Of a stretch of DNA of 64,000 nucleotides, positions 23,000-34,762 are shown piece after piece. Source of the stretch: Protea cynaroides (Eukaryota > Streptophyta > Magnoliopsida > Proteales > Proteaceae); assembly GCA_028583415.1 (NCBI GenBank), contig CM053265.1, forward strand, positions 27,745,815 to 27,809,814. Direction: 5' to 3'. The position numbers and the translations under genes are program-made. Position 1 is the stretch's first letter; each line of letters starts with the position of its first letter. The notes under the pieces were generated by a model that saw only the letters and a program-made list of their open reading frames with translations, was not told where the DNA came from and did not search any database.

Positions 23000-23175
23000 A
23001 ATATATATTGGATACAAGTCCTCTCATGATCCTTAGGCCGACATGAGGGAATCCAGTGGCCATCATCCACTATGTGTATACCAATACATTGGTATGTGTG
23101 CACAATAAACTACAACGACTAGATTTCCTCATGCCAGTATGAGGGGCATGAGAGGATTTTTATCCATATATATTG
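23000..23175. mobile_element. Fold-back MITE-like element
   Basis: The left arm ATATATATTGGATACAAGTCC and CTCTCATG is mirrored at the right by CATGAGAGGATTTTTATCC and ATATATATT. The arms are about 50 bp, imperfect, around a centre containing ACCAATACATTGGTATG. There is no coding capacity. A TSD is not clear because the flanks are AT-rich. Confidence 0.55.
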
Positions 23176-23448
23176 TTAGCAACTATAATTTACTACCAAA
23201 AATAGGAACAAAACAAAAATGGTCAAAACCTAGAGTGAGATAAATAACCATTGTAGTTTTATAGCCTCCAAATTCTAAATTAACGGTGCTGAAGGTATAA
23301 TTTTAGTGGTAATAAATTACACTAAATTTGTTGTTCGTAAAATAAAATACCAGTGGTTCTGTCACACCCCAACTCCGGCTGAACCAAAAGTGTGAGTGAA
23401 CCGTCACTGAACCAATGGTTCACACCAGGATCTCAATAAGACCGTGTC

Positions 23449-25743
23449 TGTCACACCCCAATTCTGGACTAACCAAAATGGTGTGATGAGCCGTCAATAT
23501 ACCAACGGTTTAACCAGGATCTCGAATAGGCTATGCCCACGTTGTTAAACCAAAACACATTCCACATTAATCAGAGGTAATAAAGTAAATAGCGGAAGTC
23601 TTACAGATAATGAACTGAGGTCTAGTCATAATAAATAATTAATATTCTAGTTATCTCCAAGTAACCAAAACATAATTTAATACATATTACAATATCCAAA
23701 TACAAAAATTAAACGCTAAGCGTATCCATAGTTGAAACGCTAGCTTGACGAATCACAACAGTCCTCCATAGCTTGCTCATCATAGCCGCCACATGTTCAT
23801 ATGTCGGCGTGTCAACATAATCTTCAACCGTAATACCTGCAACATCAGAATCTAAAAAGAATTTCGTGCACGAGGGTCAGCTCTCCAACTTGAGCTCAGT
23901 GAGAAAAATAAAACAATGCAACAAACATATGCATGCATTCAATTCATATCTGTGGTCTGATATATAAGTTTGCAATGTGCTATAGAAAGGTTCGGTGGCT
24001 GCCTCACCTCGATACACGAGTGTGTGAATCCGCCCAATGAGTATCAGCACTGTCGTCCCACATGCACCCACCATGGACAATATACACCCCATGAAAATGG
24101 CATGGCTGTACAGGTTGCCCATACCAACACGTAAGCCCCTGCTGGCGAGGGATTACAAACTGGGCTCGCAACTAACCAATCCTAATGTCAAATAGTGTAT
24201 CCAAGGCCTCACCCCAGCATCCCTCAATACATCCATAGAGATAGAGCTAAGGCCCCCGGCAGAGTTGAAGACTACATGGTCCGAGACCACCTCCCGTGAT
24301 ACCCTACGACGTAATAGTTCTGCTAAGGTAATGGCGATACGACGATGTCAGTGGACATGACTTTAGTATAACCATGGCACAATATACACCCCATGAAAAC
24401 GGCATGGCTGTACCGATTGATACCATCCCCTACCCGCACCATATACACTAACCACACACATACATTCACATGCCTATTCCTAGCATCATCATCATCATCA
24501 TGTTATAAATAAATAGAATTAAATATGCATGAACAATAATAGAAGGAATATTGGATGACATATTGAATGCACATACAAGCATACACGCATAGAATCAGTC
24601 ATGGCATTGGACTCAAGAAATAAAAATAATTTATTATTAGCCAATTAGTTTAGGTCTTGTTCCCTCACCTTTGCTTGAGTGTAGATCCTCTTTCAAGCTT
24701 TAAGAATCACTTTTATATCAATAGGAAAACCTAACAAGTCGATAAATTTTAGTTAGAAGTCATTCCAACAATTTTAGGCTTGTTTTTAAGCACGGGTCGC
24801 AGGTAGGGTAGCAGTCTACATCGACCCCCAGGGTAGGGTCGATGCCAGGGTCGGATGTTCCATCGACCCTGGGTGGGACCACCCCTATTCTGGAATTCCC
24901 GAATACTGGGGGTCGATCCTATGGTCTGGTAGGGTCGATTTCCAATCGACCCCACGTGCGACCCCCCGTGGGTTGAGTCGAGATTTTTATTCTACAGTTC
25001 ATTCTTTCATGTTTGGGTCCTTTGGCTTACTTTTATAGTCCATTCGATGATTGTTCTATGGCTCAAAACTCCAAATTACTCACTTTTCATAGTTTTCCAT
25101 GATTTCCATTGGAATTCATCCATGGATGGATGGTATTAGGGTTTCTCCTAACCTAACTTCATCATAATCTATTCTAAGCTTTCAATTCAGATAGGGATTG
25201 AGGTTCATACCTTTTATAGTCTGAGTTTCAAAGATATCTCTGAACTTCTTCTTCTTCCTTAGCCTTTTCTTCAAGTTTTCCTTCTCTTCTTCTCTTCCTT
25301 CTCTTCTCTTTCTCTCAATTTCAATTAGGGTTCTAAAAGGAGTGAAAGAGGCTTAGGGACGTCCTATTTATAGATAAAAACCTCCCAAAATATGTCCCAT
25401 TCAGTTTAGGAAAGGTTCCATTCGAAATTAGGAAAGTTTCCTAATTTTCGGTTCGTGCTGTTTTTTGCTATTTTCCGGGGGTCGATGGGGGGGTCGGACA
25501 ATCCGAGACCCCTGTGACCCCCCCTGACCAAAAGTTAGGGTTGGACTTCTTTTGAGGTGGGGGTCGACCCCGCCTGTTTGGGCATGCGACCCCACCCTCA
25601 TATTGACTGTTTTTTTAGTACAATTTCATATTGGGTCTTGGTTTTCTCCACACACTTGGTCCACTTGGCTTCACCATGATATGTAGACTGGTCACGACAC
25701 GAAATATAAGGTTAGACCGGGTTCGTGGCGTGCGGGTATTACA
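23449..25743 (-). repeat. Solo LTR nested in the E2 3' LTR
   Basis: Bounded by TGTCACACCCC and GGGTATTACA with a perfect GTGTC TSD (23444-23448, 25744-25748). Removing it restores a sequence matching the family B LTR at 7611 (ACCGTGTCCACTCATAC against CCGTATCCACTCATAC). It carries GGGTCGA-type motifs like E1, and a donor at 25210. Confidence 0.93.
23740..23851 (-). pseudogene. Conserved LTR exon, frameshifted copy
   Basis: After TTTTTAG and, 15 nt later, TGTTGCAG, it reads GITVEDYVDTPTYEHVAAM; a 1-nt deletion then shifts the frame. The shifted remainder keeps a recognisable CCDSSS ending like the E4 copy. Confidence 0.45.
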
Positions 25744-25947
25744 GTGTCCACTCATACAAATCATTTCACATAACCACAATCAAAATATAATAAATATAAC
25801 GAAAGTCTTAAATTAATTGAACTGAGTAATTTATTGATAAATTTAAATAAAATATCTAATTATTCAAATACCGAGACATAATTAAATATCCTTACATCAA
25901 TGTATCCAACCAAAAATAAAAGAAATAAAATAAATCAATTCAACACC

Positions 25948-26081
25948 TTAGAGGTACACGTAGAAAGGGCATTCGCATGAAGCGTCATGCTCGTCCTCTC
26001 CTGCTTGCACGTCTAAAGTAGCCACGCCTCTGTACGCTGGAGCATTCATGTAATCATCCACCATATAACCTGCATCAACAT
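25948..26081 (-). CDS. Conserved LTR exon, E2 3' LTR
   Basis: After TTTTTAG reads DVDAGYMVDDYMNAPAYRG and ends EHDASCECPFYVYL, stop. It pairs with the family B solo copy 7893-8026; the final Cys is Tyr here. Confidence 0.5.
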
Positions 26082-27870
26082 CTAAAAATAGTGTATACAC
26101 AAGGGTGAGCTCACAACTTAGCTCAGTAAGACAATCAGACAATGCAACAAACATATGCATGAGTAACATTCACATCATGGTCTGGTTTTAAGTTTGCAAT
26201 GTGCTATAGAAAGGATTGGCGACCACCGCACCTTTATACACAAGTGTGTGAAGCCGCCCAATGGATCAAACACCACTGTCGTCCCACATGCACCCACCGT
26301 GGAATAGAGATAGAGCTAAGGCGTCCAGATCAAACATTGCCAACACCTCCCCTGATACTCTACCCATACCAACACATAAGCCCCTATTGGCGAGGGCTTG
26401 CAAATTGGGCTCGCAACTAACCAATCCTATATGTCATCACAGTAGGCCCTGTCCCAGCACAGCTCCCTATGGCATAGAGATAGAGCTAGAGTCTAGTGGC
26501 CAGGCTGGAGACCACAGTGCTACTTCCTCCCCCTGATACCCTACTCGCACCAAGCATGCTAAGACAGAACGATACGAACGGTGCTAGTGGGAGGAATGAT
26601 CCCAGACCTCCAATCCTTCCCATTCCACACAACAACGAAAATAATCACATGCCTAAATGTCACATCCTAGCATAGCGAGTATCCATAAACAATAATAATA
26701 ACTGAAAGTAAAAGATGACATACGAGTATGCACAAACATCATACCATAGAATCATGGTTATTAGCAACGATTTACTATTTATTAAATTATTAGGGTTTAG
26801 GTCCGATTCCCTTACCTGACGCTTAATTGATATCTTGCTCCGTAACACAAGGTTCAAACTTGCTATCACAAGGTCCTACACGATATTAGGGTTTAGTTAG
26901 AATAGTTCTCTTAGGGTTTACGTTGGTCGAAAAACCAACGGGATTACAAACACTCCTCACAGAGTATACCGATCGTAGTACCGATCGTGGCACTGTGGGG
27001 AAATCTACGACCGGTATGGTCGACCGGTCCCCACAGACTAGTCCCCAGGAGGTACCGGTTGCAGTACCGGCCGCATAGAGTGCAACCGGTATGGTCGATC
27101 GGTATGTCTCCGGAAAACCATACGCTTGGTTATCGCATTCCGTCGGTCATCCCCTATTGATCCTAGGGTTTCTCCTACACATTCTAGGTCTGAATACTAA
27201 GTTAGAGTTATTTCCAACTCGATTCAAGTCCTAGTTTCAATGATTTTCAACCTAGAACTTGAATCTAGGGTTTACGACTAGATTAGGGTTTGTTGACAAA
27301 ATAGGGTTTAGATCAATACCTACTTTGCATGGTATTGATCCAATCATAACTAACCATCCTAGAATACTTAATGTAGAGGAAGGTTTAGGCACTTACCGTT
27401 GACTTGCGATAATGTGTTCTTCGTCGAACGGCAATGGTGGCTCGGGCAATGGTGGCTCTTCCGTCTCCTTCCTAGCTTCTTCTCCTTCTTCAGACTTTTT
27501 CTCCTCTCTAGGGTTTGTGAGAATCAATGGAAGAGGTTTTAGGAGGTTTAAGGGTCGTTATATAGGCTAGAGTTAGGTTTAGGAATTCTCCTAACATTAG
27601 AAAAATCCTTCGATTTGAAATTTAGAAAGTGGGACCCACAGAGATCCATTTCGGATCCATGCTGCACAGGCTATACCGGTCGACCATCGATCGGTACCAA
27701 GACTGGTACCATCGACCGATATCTAACTTTTCATACCTGAATTGGTCCGATTGGTCTGATTTCATACCTGGTTGTCATTCGCTCGTCCCGTCTAGTCCGA
27801 TGATGATTGGAAGACCTATTACGGCATGAATTAATGGTTTAGATCGGGTTCATGGAGTGCGGGTCTTACA

Positions 27871-27960
27871 ACTCCCCCACCCTTAAAAGAAATTTTGTCC
27901 CCGAAATTTGCATGTAGGTTTCACAGCTCCCCCACCCTTAAAAGAAATTTCGGCCTCAAA
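27871..27960 (-). repeat. Duplicated polypurine-tract region of E2
   Basis: CTCCCCCACCCTTAAAAG occurs at 27872 and again at 27927, an imperfect tandem duplication of about 55 bp. The tract next to the LTR reads GGTGGGGGAGT on the minus strand. The element therefore had two potential plus-strand priming sites. Confidence 0.75.
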
Positions 27961-30900
27961 ATTTGAACGTACCTTGGTCGTAAAAAAGGTTAGGGTATTC
28001 CTTTCGCCTCGCCCAAATAATTTCTTCTACATATTGGCTCTTCCAATGCACTTTTACATAATGGATATCCTTGCTTCGGAGATGTTGTACCTTTCGGCTT
28101 GTGAGCATCACAGGTACTATTTCAAAAGTCAAGTCCTCTGTCAAGTCTGGTGGGTCTGCTGTCAAGATGTGCGATGGATCCCTGACATACTTCTTCAATA
28201 AAGAAATATGGAACACATCATGAACGCTTGACATGGATGGTGCTAGAGCCAGTTGATATGCCACATTGCCACGTCTGGTCAAAATCTCATATGGTCCCAC
28301 GTATCTGGGGCATAGCTTACCCTTCTTACCAAACTGTGTCAAACCTCGCACAGGTGATATCTTCAAGAATACCATGTGATGTTGGTTATCTGCATAGTGC
28401 TTTTGTCGAACTTGAGCTGTCTTCACTCTTTCCTTGATTTGATCAATCACTCGACAAGTTTCTCCGACGAACTTCGATCCTACAATCCTTGTCTTTCCCA
28501 CCTCATTCCATAACAGAGGTGTACGACATTTCTTCCCATAGAGTGCCTCATATGGAGCCATTTGGATCGTAGCCTGGTAACTGTTGTTATAAGCAAACTC
28601 GATGAGTGATAGCTTCTCGTCCCAAGCTCCTTTGAAATCTAGAGCACACGCTCGGAGCATATCTTCTAAAATTTGAATAGTTCTTCTGACTGTCCGTCCG
28701 TCTGAGGGTGAAAATCTGTACTAAACTTCAACTTGGTTCCCATAACTTTCTGTAATCCTTCCCAGAACTTTGATGTAAAATGGGGATCTCTGTCAGATAC
28801 TATACTTTCTGGGACGCCATGAAGTCTGACTATATTATCCACATATAGCTTGGCCAGCTTCTCCATGGTATACTGAGCTCTGACAGCGATGAATCGAGCT
28901 GTCTTAGTAAGTCGATCGACTATAACCCATACTGCATCCACTGACCTTGGTGTCAAGGGTAGGCCAGTGACGAAATCCATTGTGATACAATCCCACTTCC
29001 ATGCTGACTCCGGTAGTGGTTGTAACAAACCTGTGGGTCTCTGCCTTTCTGCTTTAACTTGCTGGCAATTCAAACATTGGAATACGAATTGAGCTACATC
29101 CTCTTTCATACCCCTCCACCAATATAATCTTCTTAAAATATGGTACATCTTGGTGCTTCCTAGATGTACCGAATATGGGGTGGATGTACCGAATATGGGG
29201 TGTAATGACCTTCTGTCATAACTCGATCTTCGATATTTGAGTTCTCACTTTCAGGTATACATAATTGTCTATGATACCTGAGTACCTTGTCTGAATCCAA
29301 GGTAAAGTCAGGATTGCTTTTACCCTTCTCTAGATCTTCTTGAACAGTCTTAAGGTGTGGATCCTGTAGGATTTCTACTTTGACCGCATCTATTAGATCG
29401 GATGAGATTTTCAAGGCTACGAACATCAACGTGAACTTATGAAGTAAGCCCTGTTCCACTGGATCTCCTGTAGTTTCTAATATATACTCTTCATCATTCT
29501 CTATTGAGCTTGAGGCTGTAGCACACAATGTAGCATTTGTACTAGGTCCTACCTCAGGCTTCAATGCCCACTTTCTGCTTAAGGCATCAGTCACAACGTT
29601 TGCCTTACCCGGATGGTACTGGATTTCACAATCATAATCTTTTAATAGTTCCATCCATCTCCTCTGTCTCATATTTAGGTCCTTCTGAGTGAAAAGGTAA
29701 GTTAAGCTCTTGTGATCCGACTTAATCTGAAACTTTTCACCGTAAAGGTAGTATCTCCAAGTCTTGATTGTGTGAATAACCGCTGCTAACTCCAGATCAT
29801 GCGTAGGATAGTTCTTCTCGTGCTCTTTCAACTGTCTTGATGCGTAGGCAATCACCTGTTCTCCTGGCATCAACACACATCCAAGACCCAACCCTGAGGC
29901 ATCCGTATATAGGGTAAACGGCAAGCCTGGTGCTGGGATGGTCAAGATAGGTGCAGAGACTAGTCTTGACTTCAAAGTCTGAAAGCACTTCTCACACTCA
30001 TCTGTCCATATGAACTTTTCCCCTTTCTTTGTTAGTCTAGTAAGTGGAACGACGATCCTTGAGTAGTCTTCCACAAATCTTCTATAGTAACCAGCCAATC
30101 CAATGAAACTACGAATCTCCGCAACTGATTTCGGTGCATCCCATCCTACTATAGCTGTGATCTTGCTTGGATCTACCTTGATCCGTTTGCAGATACTACG
30201 TGACCCAAGAAGGCCACTTCTTTCAGCCAAAATTTACACTTCTTGGACTTGGCCTAAAGTTTCTCTCTTCTCATCGGTTGTAGGGCTTCTCTCAAATGTG
30301 TTGCATGAGTCTCCCTATATTGTGAGTAGACCAATATGTCGTCAATGAATATGATGACCGAAGTGTCCAACATGTCATAAAACACTTGGTTCATCAGTTG
30401 CATGAACGACGCTGGAGCGTTAGTCAACCCGAATGACATTACAAGGAACTCATAATGTCCATAGCTTGTCCTGAAAGCAGTCTTCGGAATATCCGTTGCC
30501 TTGATCTTCAATTGGTGATACCCTGATCAAAGATCAATCTTTGAGAAAACCTTTGCACCCTGTAACTGGTCAAACAGATCATCGATCCTAGGCAAAGGGT
30601 ATTGGTTCTTAATAGTTAACTTGTTCAACTCTCGGTAGTCGATACATAGTCGTACGCTACCGTCCTTCTTCTTGACGAACATTACAGGTGCTCCCCATGG
30701 CGATATGCTTGGTCGTATGAAATCCTTATCTAGTAATTCTTGTATTGGGTCTTCAACTCTTTTAATTCGGTAGGGGTCATCCTATATGGTGCCTTAGACA
30801 TCGGCTGGCATAAGGTCTATCACGAACTCTGTAGCCCTGTCTGGAGGTAGACCTGGTAGATCTTCTGGAAATACATCTGAAAACTCTCGTACCACATCTA

Positions 30901-31359
30901 GATCTTCCATCTTTAGCACCTCAGCAGTTATGTCGACCACAGACACTAAGTACCCCACTCCTCCCTTCTCTAACTATCTCTTAGCTTTTAGGGCGGAGAA
31001 GATCAGCTTCAGCTTCCTAGGTAACTTGGTCCTAGTGAAGCTAAACTCTTTTCCTTCTCATCTTTAAGCACAAGTTTTCTTTTACCACATAATAAGCTAG
31101 CTGAATGATGGCCTAGCCAATCTATTTCCAAGATGACGTCAAAGTCTGCCATCTCAAGTTGAACCAGATTTGCTTTTAGATTTCGGCCCTCAATACTAAC
31201 TGTACACGGCCCATAGTAATGGAGAGCGAACTATCAAGCTTGGGTTTAAATACTTGACATGTAATTCCATTCGCTTCCCAAAAGAAATAGAAACGAAGGA
31301 GTGCGTGGCCCCAGAGTAAAAGAGTACTCTGGCAGGTACACCAGCTATATTCACAGTCC
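27956..31359 (-). pseudogene. pol: E2 pol: PR-RT-RNase H-IN-chromodomain, degenerate
   Basis: PR with a damaged active site (LFYSGATHSF near 31310, Asp replaced by Tyr); RT with FIDDILVYS (about 30325) in 30254-30511; RT tail, RNase H (YTDASGLGLGCVLM near 29880) and start of IN in 29160-30230; IN finger and core (CLNC, VDRLTKTARF, VSDRDPHFT) in 28666-29148; IN end and chromodomain (VHWKSQYVEEIIW) in 27956-28660. Frame breaks at 28661, 29150 (a short local duplication at 29160-29200), 30235, 30525 and several in PR-RT. Confidence 0.88.
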
Positions 31360-31439
31360 CTGAAATTTTAATTATCCCTTAGTTATACATGCTCACACAC
31401 AACAAATAGTAAGCCAAAAAGTAAAGAATGTAATCATAT
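31360..31439 (-). other. Candidate 80-nt gag-pro intron of E2, donor mutated
   Basis: The acceptor is AAAATTTCAG/GGACTG with an ACTAA about 25 nt upstream; the donor position reads ACGG/ATATGA, so GT has become AT. Removal would join VVTG to TVNIAGVPARV in frame. The interior shares TGTGAGCATGTA with the E3 segment. Confidence 0.55.
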
Positions 31440-32752
31440 CCGTAACCACATCAGGTGATGCGGCTGCCTCCTCAGTGGTGACTGCAAATACCTTTCCTTG
31501 CTGTGGCAGTTGCTTCTTGGGTAGAGTACAGGTCTTTGCATAATGACCCAATTTGCTGACAGTTGAAGCATTTGACATTTGGGTTCTGTCCAGCTAATTG
31601 TGATGGTGGTGGTGCAGTAGTGTTCCTTGCAGGCACCACAACAGATTGAGCCTTGTAAGGCCAAAATAGTCTGGTATTGCCTCCACCTGAAGTCTCAGTA
31701 GCAGGCCTCTTCAGTCCCCTGTTTTGAGCAAAGAAGTTGTTTCTTTGGCTGGATTCAATTACCCTAGCAATCTGTACAGCCTCATTATATATTTTCTTCT
31801 CCAAACCAAGACGTGCTCTCGGATACTTCTTTACAATCCCATGGTGAACCTACGGGTCTTGGTTTCTTCTTCTTTCATGCTTGTCGGAGCGAAGAAGAAC
31901 ATCTCTTCATATCTCTGCTGGTAAGCATCAACAGTCGACTGGGATTGTTGCAGGTTTAAGAATTCCTTCTCCATTTGATCACGGAAGCTCTTTGGAAAGT
32001 AGTTATCAAAGAAGGCTCCCTTAAATATTTCCCAATTGATCTGAGTGTACTTTACCTCTAAGTATGACCGGGTAGAATTCCACCAGGCATTTGCATCTTC
32101 CTTGAGCATGTGCGTGGCAAACAACACCTTCTCATCCTCTGTACAAGTCATCAGACGGAAGTTCTTCTCTATTTCAGCAACCCACTGTGCAAGCCATAGT
32201 GGTTTCCCTGGTTTCCCTGTGAAAGTAGGGGGTTTCAATTTTAAGAACCTATCCACTGCTCGGCTTAGGTCATTCTGCCCCTGTGCATTCATTCCATACC
32301 ATGGTGGTGGGTACGGATAGATTCCTTGATAGGCAGATGATGATGGAAATTGGTGTGGTGGTTGTAGATTCTGTCCTTGGCCTATCGGCTCAGTACTACC
32401 ATCCATTGGCAGTGTGGTGTCAATCCTTCCAGACTCGGGTGTACCTTCTATAGGGACATATCCTGGTGGGCTGAACATCTTCAGCATCTTCCTTCTGCTG
32501 AGCTTCCATCTGATAGACCAAGTTCGTTACAATTGTCTTCGAGTTAGTGTGAGGTGGGCTTGGCAAATTTGTTGGTGCTATGGGGATCTGCCCTTCTCCA
32601 CCTTCAGAGTTCAGGTTTTGCTCATCAACAGTTCCTGTTTCCACATTATCCTCGTCTGGGCGCACCCTGGAGTGGTGACACTTTCGTGACCCTCTACGAC
32701 CATTTCCACCTACTATCTTAGATTAGTCTATTTGGATCTGAGAAGAAGACAT
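31440..32752 (-). pseudogene. gag: E2 gag, degenerate
   Basis: The likely start MSSSQIQID at 32752 is followed soon by a stop. A frameshift near 32450-32490 leads into the gag core (WWNSTRSYLEVKYTQINWEI, then FFDNYFPKSFRDQMEKEF), then a shift near 31820, and the zinc knuckle CFNCQQ...GHYAKTC is split by a further shift near 31560. It ends in ASPDVVT. Confidence 0.85.
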
Positions 32753-32879
32753 AACACATGAGGTACAATCGAATAGTCATAATAGTGTTAGTCTTTAACA
32801 AATGAAAGGTGGAAAATTGTAAAGAAAACTTAAATTGGAAATTTTTAAAATTTTTCCCAAAATTTTATGGCTTCATATA

Positions 32880-33120
32880 GTTGTCCGGTCGCAACATACC
32901 GGTTGCGGCACTGTATAAAGTAGTGCGACCGGTATGTCCAAGCGGACAAACCCTCAGAGTTCCCGAGGGGTACCGGTCGATGTACCGATCGCAACCTTGT
33001 GGGAAATGGAGCGACCGTTATAGTCGACCGGTCATAATTTTCTCCTGATCGAGGGGTACCGGTCGATATACCCTGGGGGGTACCAGTTGACCGGTGTGGG
33101 CAAAACCATTGACCGGTATG
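32880..33120. repeat. ACCGGT/GGTCGA motif cluster in the E2 leader
   Basis: About a dozen copies of ACCGGT(C/T), GGTCGACCGGT or CGACCGGTAT in 240 bp. It has the same position relative to gag and the antisense gene as the GGGTCGA cluster of E1 and the GTGTGGTCGC cluster of E3, but a different sequence. Confidence 0.75.
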
Positions 33121-33721
33121 CCCAGATTCCTTTTTAAAATTGGGAAAAGTGAGATTTTTTCTCACTTTTCCTTTCTTCTTCCTCTCCGGTGGCGATTCCT
33201 CTCTGGCTTGCTGAGTTGCTACAGTCCGATCGGTGGTCTAAGAAGCTATTTTCTTCCGATCAAGGCCTAGAATATCGCCTCCAAGTAAGTTCCATCCCTC
33301 CATTCTTACTTTTTACATCGTTTCTTCATGGTTTCATGCCCAAAAACTAGGTTTTTCTTAGTTTGGAAGATTCTAACCATAGGAACTCTTTTTCTTCGGC
33401 TTAGAAAGGGTTTAGGGACCTCTATGAGCAAAAGCCTTCAACCAATTTGAGGTTCCACCGAATGGTTTTCAAAAAAATCAAATTTTTAGGTTTTTAACCT
33501 AGGTTTTTACAAAAAAATCAATTTTTTTTTGAAAATTCCTAAATTTCTTGTTTGATTGATGTATGATTGGTTTCCAGGTGGTGTTGGGTGATGACGTAAG
33601 TCCTCCTCCCCAGGTTTTGGGTGAGTTCGAGGCTTTTGCTTAAATTACTGCCGTTATGGTGTCGAAATTTTGAAAATTTCTAACCAATTTCTCCTTGTTT
33701 TGTCTTTGTTTGCAGCTCCAA

Positions 33722-34697
33722 ATGTCTCAACGCAGAGGTGTGGGTAAACGTTCATTTGGTCATGGCATGAACCATCCGCATCCTTCGGTTCCACAGCTTG
33801 ATGGACGGTGGTTTCGTTCGGAGGAGGCACAAACCCTTTTTCCTTGGTTTGACGAGAAGAACATTGAGTCAAGGCGACAGGTGAACCTGGAGCAGCTGCA
33901 GCGGTTTGTCGTTGAAGCAGCTTTTGGTAGACTTGGGTGGTTGCTAGTCATTACATACACTGTGACCACTCGCCCCAACCTAGTCAAACATTTCTACGCC
34001 AACTTGGAGATAGAGGGAAATGTCAATGACTTTGCAAGGAATTGCACCTTACCAGTTTCGTTAAGGGTGTCCCTATATCTTTCAACACACACCAGCTTAC
34101 TGATCTTTTGGGGATTCCAAATAATGGGGACTTGGTCTACTGCGCCCCTAAGATGAAGGGCTTTCTCACTGATGATCTGTGCCAGGAGATTTCAGAGCAG
34201 ATACTTAACCTTGAAGCACCTATGAAAGCTGCTAGCTTGAGACCTGTGCCTCGGGTATACTGTCGCATCATCCAACACAATATCATCCCTCAGAGCGGCC
34301 ACTACAGTGAGTTGTCTTAGCTCACACAGTATTTGACCTACTGCGTCTGCACTGGGGAGCGGGTCTGTCTCCCCTACATAATTATCAGGATCATGCGTCA
34401 GGCTACTCTGCCCGATCAGGCCAGTAACCTTCCATATGGCCAACTCATCACTACTCTTCTGCAGTGCTTACAGGTGGACATGAGGGGTGAGACTGCAGTT
34501 GAGGACACCATGACCTCTGACATTGACTGGGATGCCATTCTCCGGATGAGGATGGACAACCTGTCGATCAGTGATGAGGAGTTAGAGGCTCGTCCTCGTC
34601 CACTCAGGAGGGTAGCAGTCACGGCAGCAGCAGCGGCAACAGCCAATGCGGCTTATGCGGAAGAGGCAGGGGATGATGATGAGGGTGAGCGCCAATG
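33722..34697 (+). pseudogene. Antisense gene in E2: plant transposon-protein-like, 3'-truncated
   Basis: The start MSQRRGVGKR follows TTTGCAG (33711-33715). The exon plan matches the E1 and E3 copies: first-exon donor CCAA/GTAAGT at 33285, then an 18-nt microexon 33578-33595 between TTTCCAG and GTAAGT. The domain reads FGRLGW, HFYANLEIEGN, FVKGVPISFN, LLGIPNNGDLVYCAP, HNIIPQSGHYSEL and CLPYIIIRIMRQATLP. One frameshift near 34050 and one stop at 34318 break it. The end is lost at the rearrangement junction. It is clearly more diverged from the E1 and E3 versions than those are from each other. Confidence 0.75.
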
Positions 34698-34762
34698 CTA
34701 TAGGATTTATTAGACAAAGGTTATAATTAGCCAAGTATTTCATCACGGGGAGCGCCAATGCT
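34686..34762. other. Illegitimate junction between E2 and E4 with templated filler
   Basis: GAGCGCCAATGCTAT appears at about 34686 and again at about 34748. The second copy is native to the E4 RT (the GAPMLFV codons). The first, plus about 45 bp of filler, sits between the broken E2 antisense gene and E4. This fits end joining with a copied patch, and the event removed the E2 5' LTR and the 5' half of E4. Confidence 0.6.

Larger units (their letters stand above)
23360..27870 (-). repeat. E2 3' LTR, interrupted by a solo LTR
   Basis: Plus reading starts TGTCACACCCCAACTCC at 23360 and resumes after the nested LTR at 25749, ending GGGTCTTACA at 27870. Without the 2300 bp of insert and TSD it is about 2.2 kb. 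Donor ACG/GTAAGTG (intron start 27396), motif clusters at about 26965-27115 and 27673-27722, and exon 25948-26081. Confidence 0.88.
23360..34697 (-). mobile_element. E2: 5'-truncated Tekay/Del-like chromovirus (family B)
   Basis: In element sense: an aORF-containing leader, gag, intron-like segment, pol, 3' LTR (23360-27870). There is no 5' LTR or PBS: the element breaks inside the antisense gene at about 34697, where it joins a filler and the pol of E4. The LTR is interrupted by a solo LTR (23449-25743). The pol is closely related to E1 and E3 but the motif variant (ACCGGT) differs. Confidence 0.88.
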
